The notes under the pieces: model-generated
The model's input: only the letters and a program-made list of their open reading frames with translations
Databases searched by the model: none
Told to the model about the DNA's origin: nothing
Shown here: piece after piece, positions 22,727 through 32,700 of the stretch
Layout: each line of letters opens with the position of its first letter
Numbering within the stretch: the stretch's first letter is position 1
Source of the DNA: Isoetes taiwanensis
Lineage: Eukaryota; Streptophyta; Lycopodiopsida; Isoetales; Isoetaceae
Direction: 5' to 3'
Assembly: GCA_021234155.1 (NCBI GenBank)
Contig: JAJEKV010000558.1
Coordinates: forward strand, 62,001 to 126,000
Length of the DNA stretch: 64,000 nucleotides
Translations under genes and position numbers: made by a program

Positions 22727-23215
22727 TCACTGCGCAGAAGAGGAATGCATCACTGACTGCCAATCTGCTGCGATCCGTCTGCCATCCTCAGCCCCTCCAC
22801 CACACCCGCCTCCACTGCAGAAGTCAACAACTGCGAGAGGGCCTCCGCTACAATGGTGAAGAGGAAGGGCGCCAAAGGGCATCCTGGCAACACCGCCCCC
22901 ACCCGAAGATGACTCACCGTGACACAGGAGGGTGGCTCTGGCGGACACTAAGAGCTTCATAGCCACTGCCGTAAAGACCTCCCCACACCCAAAGGCTAAC
23001 ATCATCCTTTTCAAGAACGTCCATCGAACACTATCGTAGGCCTTTGCGAAATCCAGCTTCAAGTACACAATCTGCTGACCTATTCTGCGCGCCCAGTGAA
23101 TGCCCTCGAATGCCGCTGCTACATTGCTAAGAATCGCCTTTAATGAAGCCCGGTGCATGGAACTAATAGTCTCTTTCAAGACAACACGGTCTAAGCGAAA
23201 AGTGCCTTGCGCCAT
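22727..23215 (-). pseudogene. LINE reverse transcriptase palm, catalytic YxDD box lost
   Basis: The 162-codon frame contains IGQQIVYLKLDFAKAYDSV followed by RWTFLKRMM: motif A with its catalytic aspartate. After a shift, GCPLAPFLFTIVAEALSQLL (motif B region) is readable at about 22,890-22,830. The expected FADD/YADD box should follow near 22,750. Instead the sequence reads SVMHSSSAQ, then directly NLLNTKELLDTFSLASGCLMN, so the second catalytic aspartate pair is deleted. The enzyme is dead even ignoring frameshifts. Confidence 0.75.
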
Positions 23216-24130
23216 AATAATTTTGTAGGCGCCGGAAGGGTGATGGGGCTGGTCAATCGATGATGACAGCGGGCTCCTTCACCTTTGGTATCAAGGAAAT
23301 GCAGCCGTGTTGAGCCTATAGTCGGCGCTTACGCTCAAGCAGTTTTGATAGGTCTACTGACAGGAGTCCCCACCCAATCCCAATATTCTTGGAAGAACTC
23401 GGCCGAATGCCATCGGACCCGGGGGCACTTGTGAGGAGCCAAGGCACACAGTGGGTGCTGCAACGGTTTTGCCTCCTCTCTGCAGACACCTTGCATGACA
23501 CTTTTACCGAGAACAATCTCCTCCATCACGTGCATGCGGGGAATATTTCTTTTCCTCAAAGGCGAGAGAAGTGATGAAAGTTGCACGCTTGATGTCCATC
23601 GGTGAATCCGAATCGACCACCGACCAATGCCGGTGATGACATAGAGGCCGCATACTTCTCACGTCGGCGCAGCCTGAAGAACCTATGAGAATTAGTGTCC
23701 CCTTCCGCAACGGTGATCCCTGCTTTCACCCATGCGAGCAGCCCTCCACGGACTCATCTGCTGCAATGTGGCGCCAAAATCTCACTCTCCGCACCCCATC
23801 GGGCGGCTGAGACCTAAGGTCTTCCAATTAAGATACAGCGCCTCTAACACCTCCCTCTCTTGCCGTGCTCTCGAGAGCCCCCCGACTTGGCGAGATGCCT
23901 TGACCTCGACCAAGGCTGCACCATTCCGCCATCCCGAACTTATCGAAGGTGCGAAACCAAATGTTGGCATCCCCACGAAATCCGCATCCTTGAGGGTGGC
24001 GGTATTTAACTTGAACAGTTTCGGCTCTGCTGGCCAGTCGCTCCTTTGGGAGATTAAGCGGGGAAAATGGTCGAGACCGCGGTAGACAAAATGTTCGTCC
24101 GCTTTGGTAGTCGCGCCTGGTCATTGCTAG

Positions 24131-25958
24131 GGTATTAGTATAGCACTAGTAATGGTGCCCGGCGTTCTTCGGGCTATAAAACAATTATTAGGTTCAATGA
24201 TTGCCTTTACATTAGAACAAATAATGTAAGGTCAATTTTGTCACTCATAGTTTCTGCCTTTGTTTACTCAATGCGTCGTTGAAAAGTGGCTGAGCTTAAA
24301 ATTGGTTGTATGTTTATTTGGGAGCCACGTGAATGTTTACATAGTTCGACATAGGTTGGAAATGCTACCATGATGAGCATTCTTTATGTAATATTTGCAA
24401 TAAAGTTGCATTATAGAAGGTGTAGAAGAACGTTAATGGAAATGGCCTTGTAGTGAAATAATATTATTGGGATTGCATTAGTTTAAGGGTGTTTGAAGAA
24501 CATACATAGAATAGTATATTTTGAGAGTGCGGATAAGGTTTTCGAAACACCATTATTTGCCTATAGCTTCCATTATTGTCTATAAGATGTCATATGGCCA
24601 ATATATGTTCATCCAGTATTCTCTTCTTGTTCTTTTTTGCATGGCTATTAGCGCAATAGACTTATGATTTAAAGCTTGAATCCAAATTGCCCAATGAAGA
24701 AACTTTAAATTAATTCTACATGTAAAAAATAGGTAAGAGCAAAACCATTGCTGAAGTTTATGATAGAGTTGAGAAAGATGTAGTTCATGTGTTATGCACC
24801 TTGTGGGAAAGTTCAATGTAAACCTGTAAGGAACTCCAGCCTTATCACAATCCATTATCATTAGATCCAGATCTAGATCTGCATCTTCTAAAACAATGCA
24901 CATATATAGCTCCATCTCCTTGACCAGGGGCTATACGAGTCACAGCCGCTTATAAAGTTGTTAAAATAGTCATTTAAGTTCTTAGAAGCTTAAATATCCA
25001 TATCTTGTAAATGCATTAATTCAGACATGGCCTCCATGGATACAACTTACTCTAGAAGTAAGAAGAGTAGGGATCTACATTTGAATGTTCTCTAATAATA
25101 TTAGAATCTTTGCTTAGAAACAGAAACTTAAAACACATGCTAAAAATGCAGCAACAATTGGTAAAAAAAATGGTAAGTATTAAAATACACTTTAGTTATA
25201 TGTAAGCTAGGTGTATGAAAAATTGCTCATGCACGAGGATGAGCTTGAATCTCCATTCTCTGTTATGGCTTATCAAGCGAGGGAAGCAAAATGAGAATTA
25301 CCATGCCTGTAGTTCTATTCTGCAGTTCTTTTCAAGCTTCAAGCAAGAAATCAAATTCATTAGAAATGCCACAACAACAAACTTACCATGTTGCTTGTCC
25401 TAACCACACCCTCTTGCACTGCGCAGAAGGAAAGATATTGCCAAAATGTCCGCGATTCGGGCCGGAAATAATCGTAAAGAAGCTTGAAGAACACATGGAT
25501 GGATCGCCAAGTATATCCAACTTCTTTTGAAATTTCTCTAACAATTGATGCATGTCAAACTAATGTGCATTGTGCATCATTGTATTGTGAAGCTCCTCTA
25601 CCTTTTTACTGAGTTCTTGAGATTTATCCCTTTCTGTTCCTCTCATCTTAGAGACAACTGAAGTGACTGTTACTTCAGCATGGATCTATCAAGAGTTTTC
25701 AAAAGGGATTTAGATCAAATGTCTGCTAACATGCATGCATTTGCTACAGTTAATAAAGCTTCAATCATCTTTTGGTTTGATGAATGCCATACAGATATTA
25801 TAGGAACAGCCATGGCAAAATGATGGAACAGCCATGACAAAATGATGCATGCTTAGAACGGGCTTCCCATCTGCATTTCATATGCTTCCCAACAAAAATG
25901 GGCTTCGCAATTATTTTTTCTTAAATACATCCTTCATAAGCAAGGTTCATAATTGCCT
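24131..25958. other. AT-rich spacer, no recognisable gene
   Basis: A small GC-rich hairpin (GCCCGGCGTTCTTCGGGC) lies at 24,157-24,174. Unassigned short ORFs occur at minus 24,915-24,580 and plus 25,215-25,530. No family is recognised. Confidence 0.4.
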
Positions 25959-26282
25959 CTATGCTCTGCTATGTACCTGCATAGCTTCGTTATCAATATC
26001 ATATGCTTCTGAACCATAAACAATGAGTTCACCATGAAGGAGTTTTTTCAGTAAAATCATATGCAGATCCATCAACAAAACTAATCTTTGTACATGGCAG
26101 TTCATTGTAGCTCTGTTTGTTGAAGCCTTGGGCCTGGGGAGAGTCCTTTGCCATTTGAGGATTGTATTGCCTCGAACCTGGAAGAAAAACATACCGAGCA
26201 ACCGCTCTGTTGTGATGGGTTTGTAGATAGCCCGGAGTTCTCGGCTTGGCGGAATGTCAAATGGAATGTTCATATCGGTCAA
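25959..26282 (-). other. Unassigned exon-like ORF
   Basis: A 107-codon frame with ordinary protein-like composition (SRELRAIYKPITTERLLGMF; ELIVYGSEAYDIDNEAMQV). It could be one exon of a host gene or a transposon. I cannot name it. No splice sites were convincingly paired. Confidence 0.25.
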
Positions 26283-26864
26283 GTGCTATAATATCGATTC
26301 CCAGAAGCTAGTTAACGCCATAGCCAAGAGCTTGGTGACTTCCATTCTCTACTAAGCGCTCTTCTTCTTTGCATCAAAGGTGTAAAGAAAAAGCCATCAA
26401 CTCAAGCCGGATAGAGTTAGATGCAGCTTCTATCCTTGCATCGCTGCGGCTTCTTTGAATATGTAGCATAATAACGGGGTTTTTGTATTTTTGTCTGGTT
26501 TTCCAATGGTTTTATATGATTTGATGGGCGTATTGCACAAGGCCTACTAATTAGTACATCTAGAGTCGCATTGTATTTGCATACGGCTTGAATTAATTTT
26601 AATGCATCTTTTCAATAGTGTAGACCCATATATCATATATTTTTCCGTTAAGTTCTTTTTTTTCATATTACATTCTATTTTGCTTTCGACATGCAAAGCT
26701 CGGCTTTGACTCATTTTAGGGTTCTTGTTAACTCCAAAATTAGGTCTATGGGTTGGTTATGGTTTTTCTTTGTAAGGGATCTCGATCTAGAAAATCAAAA
26801 GCAAAACCCTGCTTAGGGGTTTGGTGATTCAATTTCCATTCGGATGGATTTGGGCGAGTAAGCT

Positions 26865-27365
26865 CTTTATTTCATTTTTAGACTCTTCTTAGCGGCTTGC
26901 GGTTCAAAATGAAGTGGTCTCAAATTAGAATCTTCTTCTTGGGTTGGATTGGCTTCCAATTTAGACGAGTAAGCTCTTTATTTCATGCCCTTCTACCATG
27001 CGACCTTCCCTCTCCTCGGTTTTGACTCCTAACCACGCCCTCGGGCATTTAATCCATGATTGGTATCAAACATTCTTCATAGAAAAAAGCCAAGCTTTTG
27101 GGATCGGGTAAAAGCGGTTTGGTAATGCACTTAAATCACCGGATCCACATTACATCTTTGGAGCTCTCACATAGCGCATTTCTCAAATTTTGCAGCAAAA
27201 TGATCTTACTAGAACAATATGTGTGGATCGAGGGGCTTGCTGAGCTTTTATTTCATTTTAGACTCTTCTTAGCCGCTTGCGGTTCAAAATGAAGTGGTCT
27301 CTATACGATCTTCTAGCAACCTTCCCTCTCCTCAGTTTGGATTGGATTGACTTCCAAATCCAAGC
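26865..27365. repeat. Direct repeat pair around GCTTGCGGTTCAAAATGAAG
   Basis: CTCTTTATTTCATTTTTAGACTCTTCTTAGC.GCTTGCGG at 26,861-26,905 recurs at 27,240-27,290. The following CCTTCCCTCTCCTC and GGATTG.CTTCCAA words recur as well. The AGTAAGCTCTTTATTTCAT word also occurs a third time at about 26,969. Confidence 0.75.
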
Positions 27366-27639
27366 TTGTAGAGGTAACCAAGCTCTTGCATATGGTTTCC
27401 AATTACATTTTCCACTTCTATATATGCGAGAGAAGGTCCAACAAACAAGATCACGAGTTTAGAAAAGGTCACATGGATCTTTGTAGCATAGCGCCCCTTC
27501 ATTTCAACCCTCTTCCCATTAGCCTTCCTCTCCCTCTCCAAATAAATCCTCCCAAGCGTAGGTCGTTTCCCTCTCTCTGCCACCTCTGTTTTCGCCTTTG
27601 TCATAAAGCGCTGAAAAAAAACTCTAAGTTAAGTTGCCC

Positions 27640-28725
27640 TTAGATTACGCCCACGACCCATCCGTTGAAATTCACACTATGAAGCACGCTACAAATGCGC
27701 ATTGTTGATCTGCTTGAGTTCTCATGGATGCGGGTATAGAAAGAAGATGAATGTTACCAAAGCTTCGGAGATTACGGCTATGGCGAAGATTTGGGCTTTC
27801 ATGTTGGAAGGAGTTTTAATTTCCTCGGTTACGGTATTACGGATCGATTAGGGATGAAAGCGATGATATTGCTCTAGTCGGATTAAAATTTGTTTGAGGC
27901 GAGAATTGCGGTTTCCATATTAGAGCTATTGTGTTCTAGTGCAAAAAGGAGAGCTGCCCTTCAAGAACATGCACTGTACCATTCATACCGTTGGTGGGAG
28001 TTTTGAGAAGGGTTTACGATAAATCTACCCATCATGCCATGTCGGGTTTTGTGGTAGCAGAAAAAGGACATCGTCCGAGGAAATTTACGCTTGAATTATC
28101 CATGCTTGATGATCACATATAACAGCCTCATCAATGGCCTCTGCCGGGGCAAACAAAATGGGAAGGCGCATGAGCTTTTGGCGAGAGATGTGCAAAAAGG
28201 GGATACAAGCTGATATTTTCACCTTCACCACTTTGATTGGAGGGCTTTGATTTGGTGAGAATGGCTGCAAACCGGGTATTTTCACATATAATACTTTGTT
28301 AGATGGATTTTTTAAAATTTGGTAGAATTGAGAAAGCACATGACCCTCTTTGAAGGAGATGATTTCTAAAAGGCTGCAATCCAAATGAGATCACCATCAA
28401 CATAATTGTTGATAGTGTACGCAAATCTAGCAACTATGAAAGCTGCACACAAACTTCTTAATTATCTTTTGTGAAGGGTTACGATCCACGATATTTTCTT
28501 ACACCACCATCATGGACAAGCTCTTAGCCGCTATGTCTGAGATGGTGAAAAGAGGTCGGGTGCCTAATGTTTTCACCTTTACAACGGCTTATTGTTTTTT
28601 GCCATATGCTTATGAATGCTTGCCATGGCAAAAGCGGGCTTACGTGATAACATCACATGTTACCATCACGCAATAGCGGATGCATGACAATGTCACGATT
28701 TACAATAGAAGGGGGTATTTATTTT
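27640..28725 (+). pseudogene. Pentatricopeptide-repeat (PPR) protein pseudogene
   Basis: PPR proteins bind organellar RNA through ~35-residue helical repeats. Reading plus through frameshifts, successive repeats are visible: ITYNSLINGLCRGKQNGKAH near 28,105; ADIFTFTTLIGGL near 28,210; GCKPGIFTYNTLLDGFFKIG plus RIEKAH near 28,260-28,345; CNPNEITINIIVDSV near 28,375-28,420; and EMVKRGRVPNVFTFTT near 28,540. Regular ~105-bp spacing of the TYN/FTF positions supports the P-class repeat. Upstream, 27,700-28,080 carries weaker repeat-like segments. About one indel or stop per repeat rules out a working product as assembled. No start, targeting peptide or E/DYW domain could be identified. Confidence 0.75.
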
Positions 28726-28929
28726 TGAGTTGATTTTCTTGAACTAGTGTCTTGCGGCTTTATATTGGGCGCCATGGCCCCTTGGGTAAACTTTATGATG
28801 TTATTGTTGTTTTGCCCATTTTATTCTGGTGTGCTTGCATATATTTGGTGGCTTTTGGTATGCAATGTCACGGAATTAAGATTACAAAATTTACTCATAG
28901 TTGTTTGTAATGGGAATAATTTGTTTGTC

Positions 28930-29075
28930 TTGATGTTATTGTGCTTTTAGTAATTAATATTTAGACCCATAAAGTTTACCTATGTTTTGCGTTAGTTAGT
29001 TAGGGCCGAAGAAGGCCAAAAAAAATTACAATATAACAATCAACACACAACTACCATTAACATTATTAACACAAA
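28930..29075 (+). repeat. Interspersed repeat, partner of 1,125-1,275
   Basis: It is the inverted partner of the element near 1.2 kb, sharing the TTAATATTTAGACCCATAAAGTTTACC and TTAGGGCC...GGCC core words. Its right end merges with the left arm of the palindromic element that follows. Confidence 0.7.
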
Positions 29076-29500
29076 CCATTGCATTTAACACATTTAAATT
29101 AAAATCCCCTTAAACCCCCTTTGGTTTGGGTGCATATTCACCACGGGGGTGGCGTAGGGCGTGAGAGCCCTCATAATTGTATTTTGCCGCGTCTGAAATC
29201 AACACCATATAGTATTCCACTTGAAATCTTCACGGTATTTCTGAATCTTGTTATACGGTATAGCAAATTTTTGTACTTGCATACCCCACAAGCGAGGAAC
29301 TTTAAATGCGGTATAGATTAAGGAATAAGGGGGTGAATATGCTTATCCAACGACTCTTGATTGCGAGTCACCCGGGTGTGAATATGCACCCAAACCAAAG
29401 GGGGTTTAAGGGGGATTTTAATTTAAATGTGTTAAATGCAATAGTTTAATTAATAATGTTAATGGTTTGTGTTAATGGTAGTTGTTGTTGTGTGAATATA
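29035..29500. mobile_element. MITE-like element with ~110-bp terminal inverted repeats
   Basis: The left arm (about 29,035-29,150) and right arm (about 29,375-29,500) are reverse complements. Shared words in arm order are CAACTACCATTAACA, TTGCATTTAACACATTTAAA, TTAAAATCCCC, TTAAACCCCCTTTGGTTTGG and GTGCATATTCAC. About 220 bp lie between them without an ORF. ATATA flanks both ends and might be a target-site duplication. The autonomous partner is not visible. Confidence 0.75.
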
Positions 29501-29509
29501 GCCATGATT

Positions 29510-29990
29510 TTGCAAAAATCCATGATTTTAAGAGAAAAAGCGGTTATAACTGCTTCCCCAGAATAGCCATGATTACGCTTCTTCTAGCTGCCGAGATGGG
29601 TTACGCTTCTTGCTTCTTCTAAATCTTGAGCATAGCCGGAGTTGCTTCTTCCTTCTTGTAAATACCCACATGGCGGAATCGGCTTCTTGTTTCTTCGAAT
29701 CGCCATGGCGGGGGGGCGGCTCTGCTTCTTCTTCTTTCTTTCTTCTGTTTGTTGCATCTATGAATCGTTGCTTTGCTTCTTGGAGGAGGAGCTAGCAGCT
29801 CGAAGGTGCCTCTTGCCGCCCTAGCTTCGAAGGTGCCCTCGCTAACCCTAGCAAAAAAAACCCTATAATCTTCATTGGCATCATCTCTTCCATTGATTTC
29901 ATCAAATCTAGGCCGTCGAAAGTTTTAGGGTTTTATGCATACGACATACACTAAAACTTTATAATAAAGGATCTATCGTGTAATGGGAAT
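29510..29990. other. Spacer, low-complexity CTTCTT-rich
   Basis: GCTTCTTCTT / TTACGCTTCTTGC words recur from 29,575 to 29,830. Two overlapping plus-strand 60-codon ORFs here follow from that composition. No gene is seen. Confidence 0.4.
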
Positions 29991-29999
29991 CGCTGGCTC

Positions 30000-30575
30000 G
30001 ACCCGAATCCACGATTACACCACGTAAATGAAAGAGTAAGCGCCTCCTGCGGATGCAAGGAGTCCGAGCAACATTACCCTGCTAGCTTGCGCTCAAAACC
30101 ACTGCACAACTTCGGCTCCTCTGCCACACCTATCATGGACCGGACTCGACCATGTTGAAAGCATGCCAATGACCAAGCCACATCGCCCCAAAGATCGACC
30201 TTATGTCTGCGCGGCGCCCACAACACCCCTCTGCGCGTGGCGGTTGTGGGCATAGGCATTCACAATCCCCCCACTCGCGTGGACCCTCGCGCCACTTGAT
30301 GATGACCCACACCTTTAGCGATCGGTCATGGTAAAAGTCACCAACACATGCATCTTCCACGCAATGGCAGTCCCACCCTTCGAGGCCCCAGAGATGGCAA
30401 CCGCGGCAGCATATTGCGGCCCAAACATATCCGGTGCGAGAGTCCCCACAGCGACAATTATGTTCTGAAGGCACAAAATATCTGGATTCCAAACAGCTAA
30501 TGTCACTCTCGTCCTCTTCGCAGGTGACGAGCACACCCCACGAACATTCCAGCTCACGATCTTTTTATCCATAAC
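30000..30575 (-). pseudogene. LINE endonuclease N-terminal fragment
   Basis: From an ATG at 30,573 (minus): MDKKIVSWNVRGVCSSPAKR, then PDILCLQN (canonically PDIxxLQET), later SGASKGGTAIAWK. In the next frame DRSLKVWVIIKW and a NxYxPxPPRAE-like stretch follow, then FNMVESGP (the GDFNMVE motif) near 30,150. These are the landmarks of the L1-like AP endonuclease. One shift near 30,310 splits the domain. It stops near 30,000 with no RT, so only the 5' part of the element remains. Confidence 0.75.
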
Positions 30576-30609
30576 TACGATTGGGATTAAATTGGGGTGT
30601 AATCCCAAT

Positions 30610-30900
30610 TTAATTGAATGATGGTTCAACATTCTTCACATGCATAGTCAAGGAATGCATACCCTCAATTACCTTGCCAATGCAAGGGAAAGGGCCATCC
30701 ACAAGCCTAAGCATCAAATTATTGGCTTCACCAGCTAAAATATGAGTAATATCTTCCCAAAAACTCTCATCAAAGCACACTTTGCTTGCCTTTGTATGAG
30801 ACTCCTTAATATTCTTGAAACTCGGTCTCACAAAGAATTGTTGCAAAGGTGTCAAAAGCTTATGCCCCTCTGTCCTTGTTGTGGCCTTCATAGTGAGGCC
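30610..30900 (-). pseudogene. hAT-type transposase fragment
   Basis: The 93-codon minus frame includes RPSFKNIKESHTKASKVCF, then FWEDITHILAGEANNLMLRL and VDGPFPCIGKVIEGMHSL. The FW...I...PLxxxLRLVDGxxPCxGKVYEGMD pattern is typical of the region between the catalytic core and the dimerisation domain of plant hAT-like transposases. The first aspartate region and the C-terminal hATC domain are not present. It abuts the LINE endonuclease fragment. Confidence 0.65.
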
Positions 30901-31360
30901 ATGGAGCCTTATGCGGTTTTACGCCCTCCCTTGCAGTTTGCTTTTTGGGATTGGGTCGGGGCTGCATTTCGGTGAGATTGACTAGCCGCCGATTCTTCGC
31001 TTCATGTGTATCACGGTGCTTGGCGCTATTGCGGCGACAAGCCTGCATCCGTGCGTGGCTTGGTTGGTGTAGCTGATTTGGCGGCGGTTGTGGATCTTTT
31101 CGGGGATTGGCTGACTGCGGCCTCTCCCGATTCCTCGACTTCGGATACAAGCTATTTCAAAGCTTTACGGTGTTCCGGGATTAGTAGGCGGAAGTTTCAC
31201 ACTCACCCGGTTTTGGTCCTTTGTTGAAAACATCGGTTTTGGTAGGTCTACATGTCTGTTTTCAAAAGAATCCTACATGTGGATTTGTGAAGGTATGGTT
31301 TTGTTCGATAATGGTGTTCTTTTTTCGGTGGACTAAAACATCCCTTTGTTGTTTTGTAGT
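30900..31360. other. GC-richer segment without an assigned gene
   Basis: Opposed ORFs at minus 31,150-30,860 and plus 31,006-31,227 have no recognisable motif. Confidence 0.35.
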
Positions 31361-31364
31361 TTCT

Positions 31365-31905
31365 TCTATTGTGACATGTCATTTTATAATACAATCCTTT
31401 GTAGGAAAGAGTACTTGAATTTCTACATGTCTAATAATTCTATTGTCACATGTCTTTATAGATGTAGGAAAGAATATTTGATTCTCTACATGTCCTATAC
31501 TTCCATTCACATGTCTTTATAGTAGTAGGGCCAGTGCTTTATTTGTCAAGGCATTGTAGGAAAGAATACATGAATACGACATGTGTAATACTTCTATTGT
31601 CACATGTCTTTATAGAAGTCGGAAAGAATACTTGATTCTCTACATGTCATATGCTTCCATGTCACATGTCTTTATAGTAGTAGGACCAGTACTTTATTTG
31701 CTAAGGCATTGTAGGAAAGAATACATGAATTACGACATGTGTAATACTTCTATTCTCACATGTCTTTATAGAAGTAGGAAAAGTACTTGATTCTCTACAT
31801 GTCCTATCCTTCCATATCACGGGTCTTTATAGTGGTAGGGACCAGTACTTGATTTGCTACATGTGATGCGTGCTGCGATCACATGTTCTTATACTAGTAT
31901 TCCAT
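31365..31905. repeat. Tandem array of ~158-bp units (ACATGTCTTTATAG)
   Basis: GCATTGTAGGAAAGAATACA starts at about 31,550 and 31,709 (period about 159). Each unit holds two or three subunits of the form CACATGTCTTTATAGNAGTAGGAA followed by TTGATTCTCTACATGTC. About three units are present, the outer ones degenerate. Derived ORFs are artefacts. Confidence 0.9.
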
Positions 31906-31959
31906 GTAACACAAGTTACTTCAACTACTTCAATTACTTAACACCTATTTTTTGCATAG

Positions 31960-32560
31960 CGTGGGCACCAACATGCCAAGGTGGCTCCTAACATGCCACC
32001 TAGGCTCAAACATGCCAAGGTGGCTCCAACATGCCACCTAGGCTCCAACATGACAAAATGGCTCAAACATGCCACCTAGGCTCCAAGCGTGCTCAAACAT
32101 GCCACTTGAGGGCTCCAACATGCCACCTATGCTCCAACTTGCCAAGGTGGCTCAAATATCCGCGTGGGCTCCAACATGCCACCTAGGATCCAACATTCCT
32201 AGGTGGCTCAAACATCACCACATAGGCTCAAACATGCCATCTGCGGGGCTCACTTAGGCTCCAACATGCCAAGGTGGCTCCAACATGCCACCTAGGGTCA
32301 AACATGCCAAGGTGGCTCAAACATGCCACCTAGGCTCCAACATGCCACCAGGGCTCAAACATGCGGTGGCTCAAACATCTCAAGGTGGGCTCAAACATGC
32401 CACCTAGGCTCCAACATGCCAAGGTGGCTCAAACATGCCACGTGGACTCCATAATGCCCGTGGGCTCCAACATGCCAAGGTGGCTCCAACATGCCATGGG
32501 GCTCCAACATGCCAAGGTGGCTCGGGCATGCCACCTATTCTCAAGCATGCCACCTAGGCA
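31960..32560. repeat. 19-bp minisatellite, forward orientation
   Basis: About 30 units of CTCCAACATGCCACCTAGG alternate with CTCAAACATGCCAAGGTGG. The two unit types differ in the last six bases (CCTAGG against AGGTGG). Many units carry small deletions. The reverse-complement version occurs at 36.3 and 39.3 kb. Confidence 0.95.
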
Positions 32561-32700
32561 CCCCAAGTGGTGACATGGCATGCCAAGTAAAGCAAGGTCA
32601 AGTTTTGACTAGGCCAAAAAACCAAAGATGTCCATCTTTGGTCTTTTCGATGGGTGATGTTGGCAAATTTTAGGTGACATGGCTAGATGATGGTGACATG
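32560..32700. repeat. Left inverted arm of the composite repeat
   Basis: About 140 bp that match the reverse complement of 36,155-36,300: AAGTGGTGACATGGCATG, CAAGTTTTGACTAGGCCAAA, AGATGTCCATCTTTGGTC, GGGTGATGTTGGCAAATTTT and GTGACATGGCTAGATG in the same order. It lies directly inside the minisatellite, as its partner does. Confidence 0.9.

Larger units (their letters stand above)
20978..24130 (-). mobile_element. LINE (plant L1-like), 5'-truncated, GC-richer than its surroundings
   Basis: This minus-strand non-LTR retrotransposon runs from about 24,130 to an A-tail (about 13 A on the minus strand, T run at 20,965-20,977). Its 3' end sits in the tail of DUF7869-like copy 1. The parts are a pre-RT linker (24,124-23,780), RT palm (23,215-22,740), thumb and connection (22,593-22,120), a cysteine/histidine tail region and a C-terminal segment (21,625-21,000). 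G+C is visibly higher than in the flanking AT-rich DNA. The endonuclease and ORF1 are absent, consistent with 5' truncation during target-primed reverse transcription. Confidence 0.8.
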
